Shown one piece after another: positions 63,823 through 64,000 of a DNA stretch of 64,000 bases. The notes beneath the pieces were generated by a model. That model ran no database searches. It was given only the letters and a program-made list of their open reading frames with translations, and had not been told where the DNA came from. A program made the translations under genes and the position numbers. Numbering within the stretch: the first letter of the stretch is position 1; each line of letters opens with the position of its first letter. This DNA comes from Pseudomonadota bacterium (GTDB lineage: Bacteria > Pseudomonadota > Gammaproteobacteria > Steroidobacterales > SZUA-146), in NCBI GenBank assembly GCA_039028935.1, contig JBCCHD010000021.1:1-64000 (forward strand), given 5' to 3'.

Positions 63823-64000
63823 TTAAGTGTGTTTCCGCCAATCGGCGGTGGTTTTGTCCAGTATGGTTTCAAGCGTGTTGATACGACTTTCCATTTTTTG
63901 CGCGTTTTCCCAAAGGTCTTCGAGCATACGTTCGTCTTCCGTTGACAAACTCTTCGTTTGCTTCCACTTCGTGATGTAGTGGAACACGATCAGAATCGGG
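63823..64000 (-). CDS. pspB: phage shock protein B (N-terminus beyond window edge)
   Basis: The last 59 codons are in the window: ILIVFHYITKWKQTKSL, then LSTEDERMLEDLWENAQKM and ESRINTLETILDKTTADWR. The end of the membrane helix, the coiled coil and the final ILDxxxxxWR are those of PspB. The start lies to the right of base 64000. It heads the pspB-pspC-pspC-pspB-like order seen here; pspA is expected further right. Confidence 0.88.
   Translation of the reverse strand, partial: PILIVFHYITKWKQTKSLSTEDERMLEDLWENAQKMESRINTLETILDKTTADWRKHT

Overview
The window looks like a chromosomal segment of a free-living, probably marine or aquatic gammaproteobacterium. Pointers are the gamma-type glutamate-cysteine ligase, a PspB/PspC cluster, a PilY1 protein, the alpha-2-macroglobulin/PBP1C pair, a HutF-type histidine pathway with a HutC operator, a GlyGly-CTERM-like C-terminus and several secreted proteins with thrombospondin-type-3/dockerin-like tails. 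Coding DNA is moderately GC-rich, except for a visibly AT-rich gene at the left edge. I see no tRNA, rRNA, intact insertion sequence or CRISPR array.

Layout. 1-1.6 kb: end of an AT-rich GHKL-ATPase/nuclease-like gene, then a gene-free stretch with an IS-end-like repeat. 1.6-6.7 kb: housekeeping and accessory enzymes (short-chain dehydrogenase, photolyase/cryptochrome, threonine aldolase, two small unknowns, a PhyH-type dioxygenase). 7-14.6 kb: complete histidine utilisation locus, with hutU diverging from hutF-hutH-(peptide deformylase)-hutI and hutC converging. It has a palindromic HutC-type operator and no hutG. 15-22.4 kb: a secreted spondin-like protein, a membrane C13 peptidase, a polysaccharide pyruvyl transferase-like protein and a large secreted nuclease. 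22.6-30.6 kb: alpha-2-macroglobulin and pbpC in one operon. 30.7-34.4 kb: Kelch lipoprotein, beta-lactamase-fold hydrolase and an ornithine cyclodeaminase-family enzyme. 34.4-37.8 kb: a solitary pilY1 behind a consensus CRP/Vfr site. 38-43.4 kb: membrane protein plus beta-CASP nuclease, class III aminotransferase, msrA, lepB.

43.7-51.5 kb: a PGPGW membrane protein, then an orphan HvfA/bufferin-like metallophore precursor with 16 EGKCG motifs and a sorting tail. These are followed by a large secreted BNR/P-domain protein, a TonB-dependent receptor, and a candidate sigma-54-dependent small RNA with its own promoter and terminator. 51.6-57.1 kb: a GAF-GGDEF-EAL protein with its receiver partner, gshA, and a degenerate GGDEF protein. 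57.2-62.6 kb: a thioredoxin-like lipoprotein, an unknown secreted protein, a nuclease lipoprotein, an aminotransferase and an NSS transporter. 62.8-64 kb: a psp cluster running off the right edge.

Most noteworthy: the orphan repeat-expanded RiPP-like precursor, the sigma-54 small RNA candidate, the deformylase sitting where hutG would be expected, and the C-terminal module shared by three otherwise unrelated secreted proteins. Several start codons were moved from the longest open frame to the start supported by a ribosome binding site, signal peptide or family length. These choices are stated in the entries.
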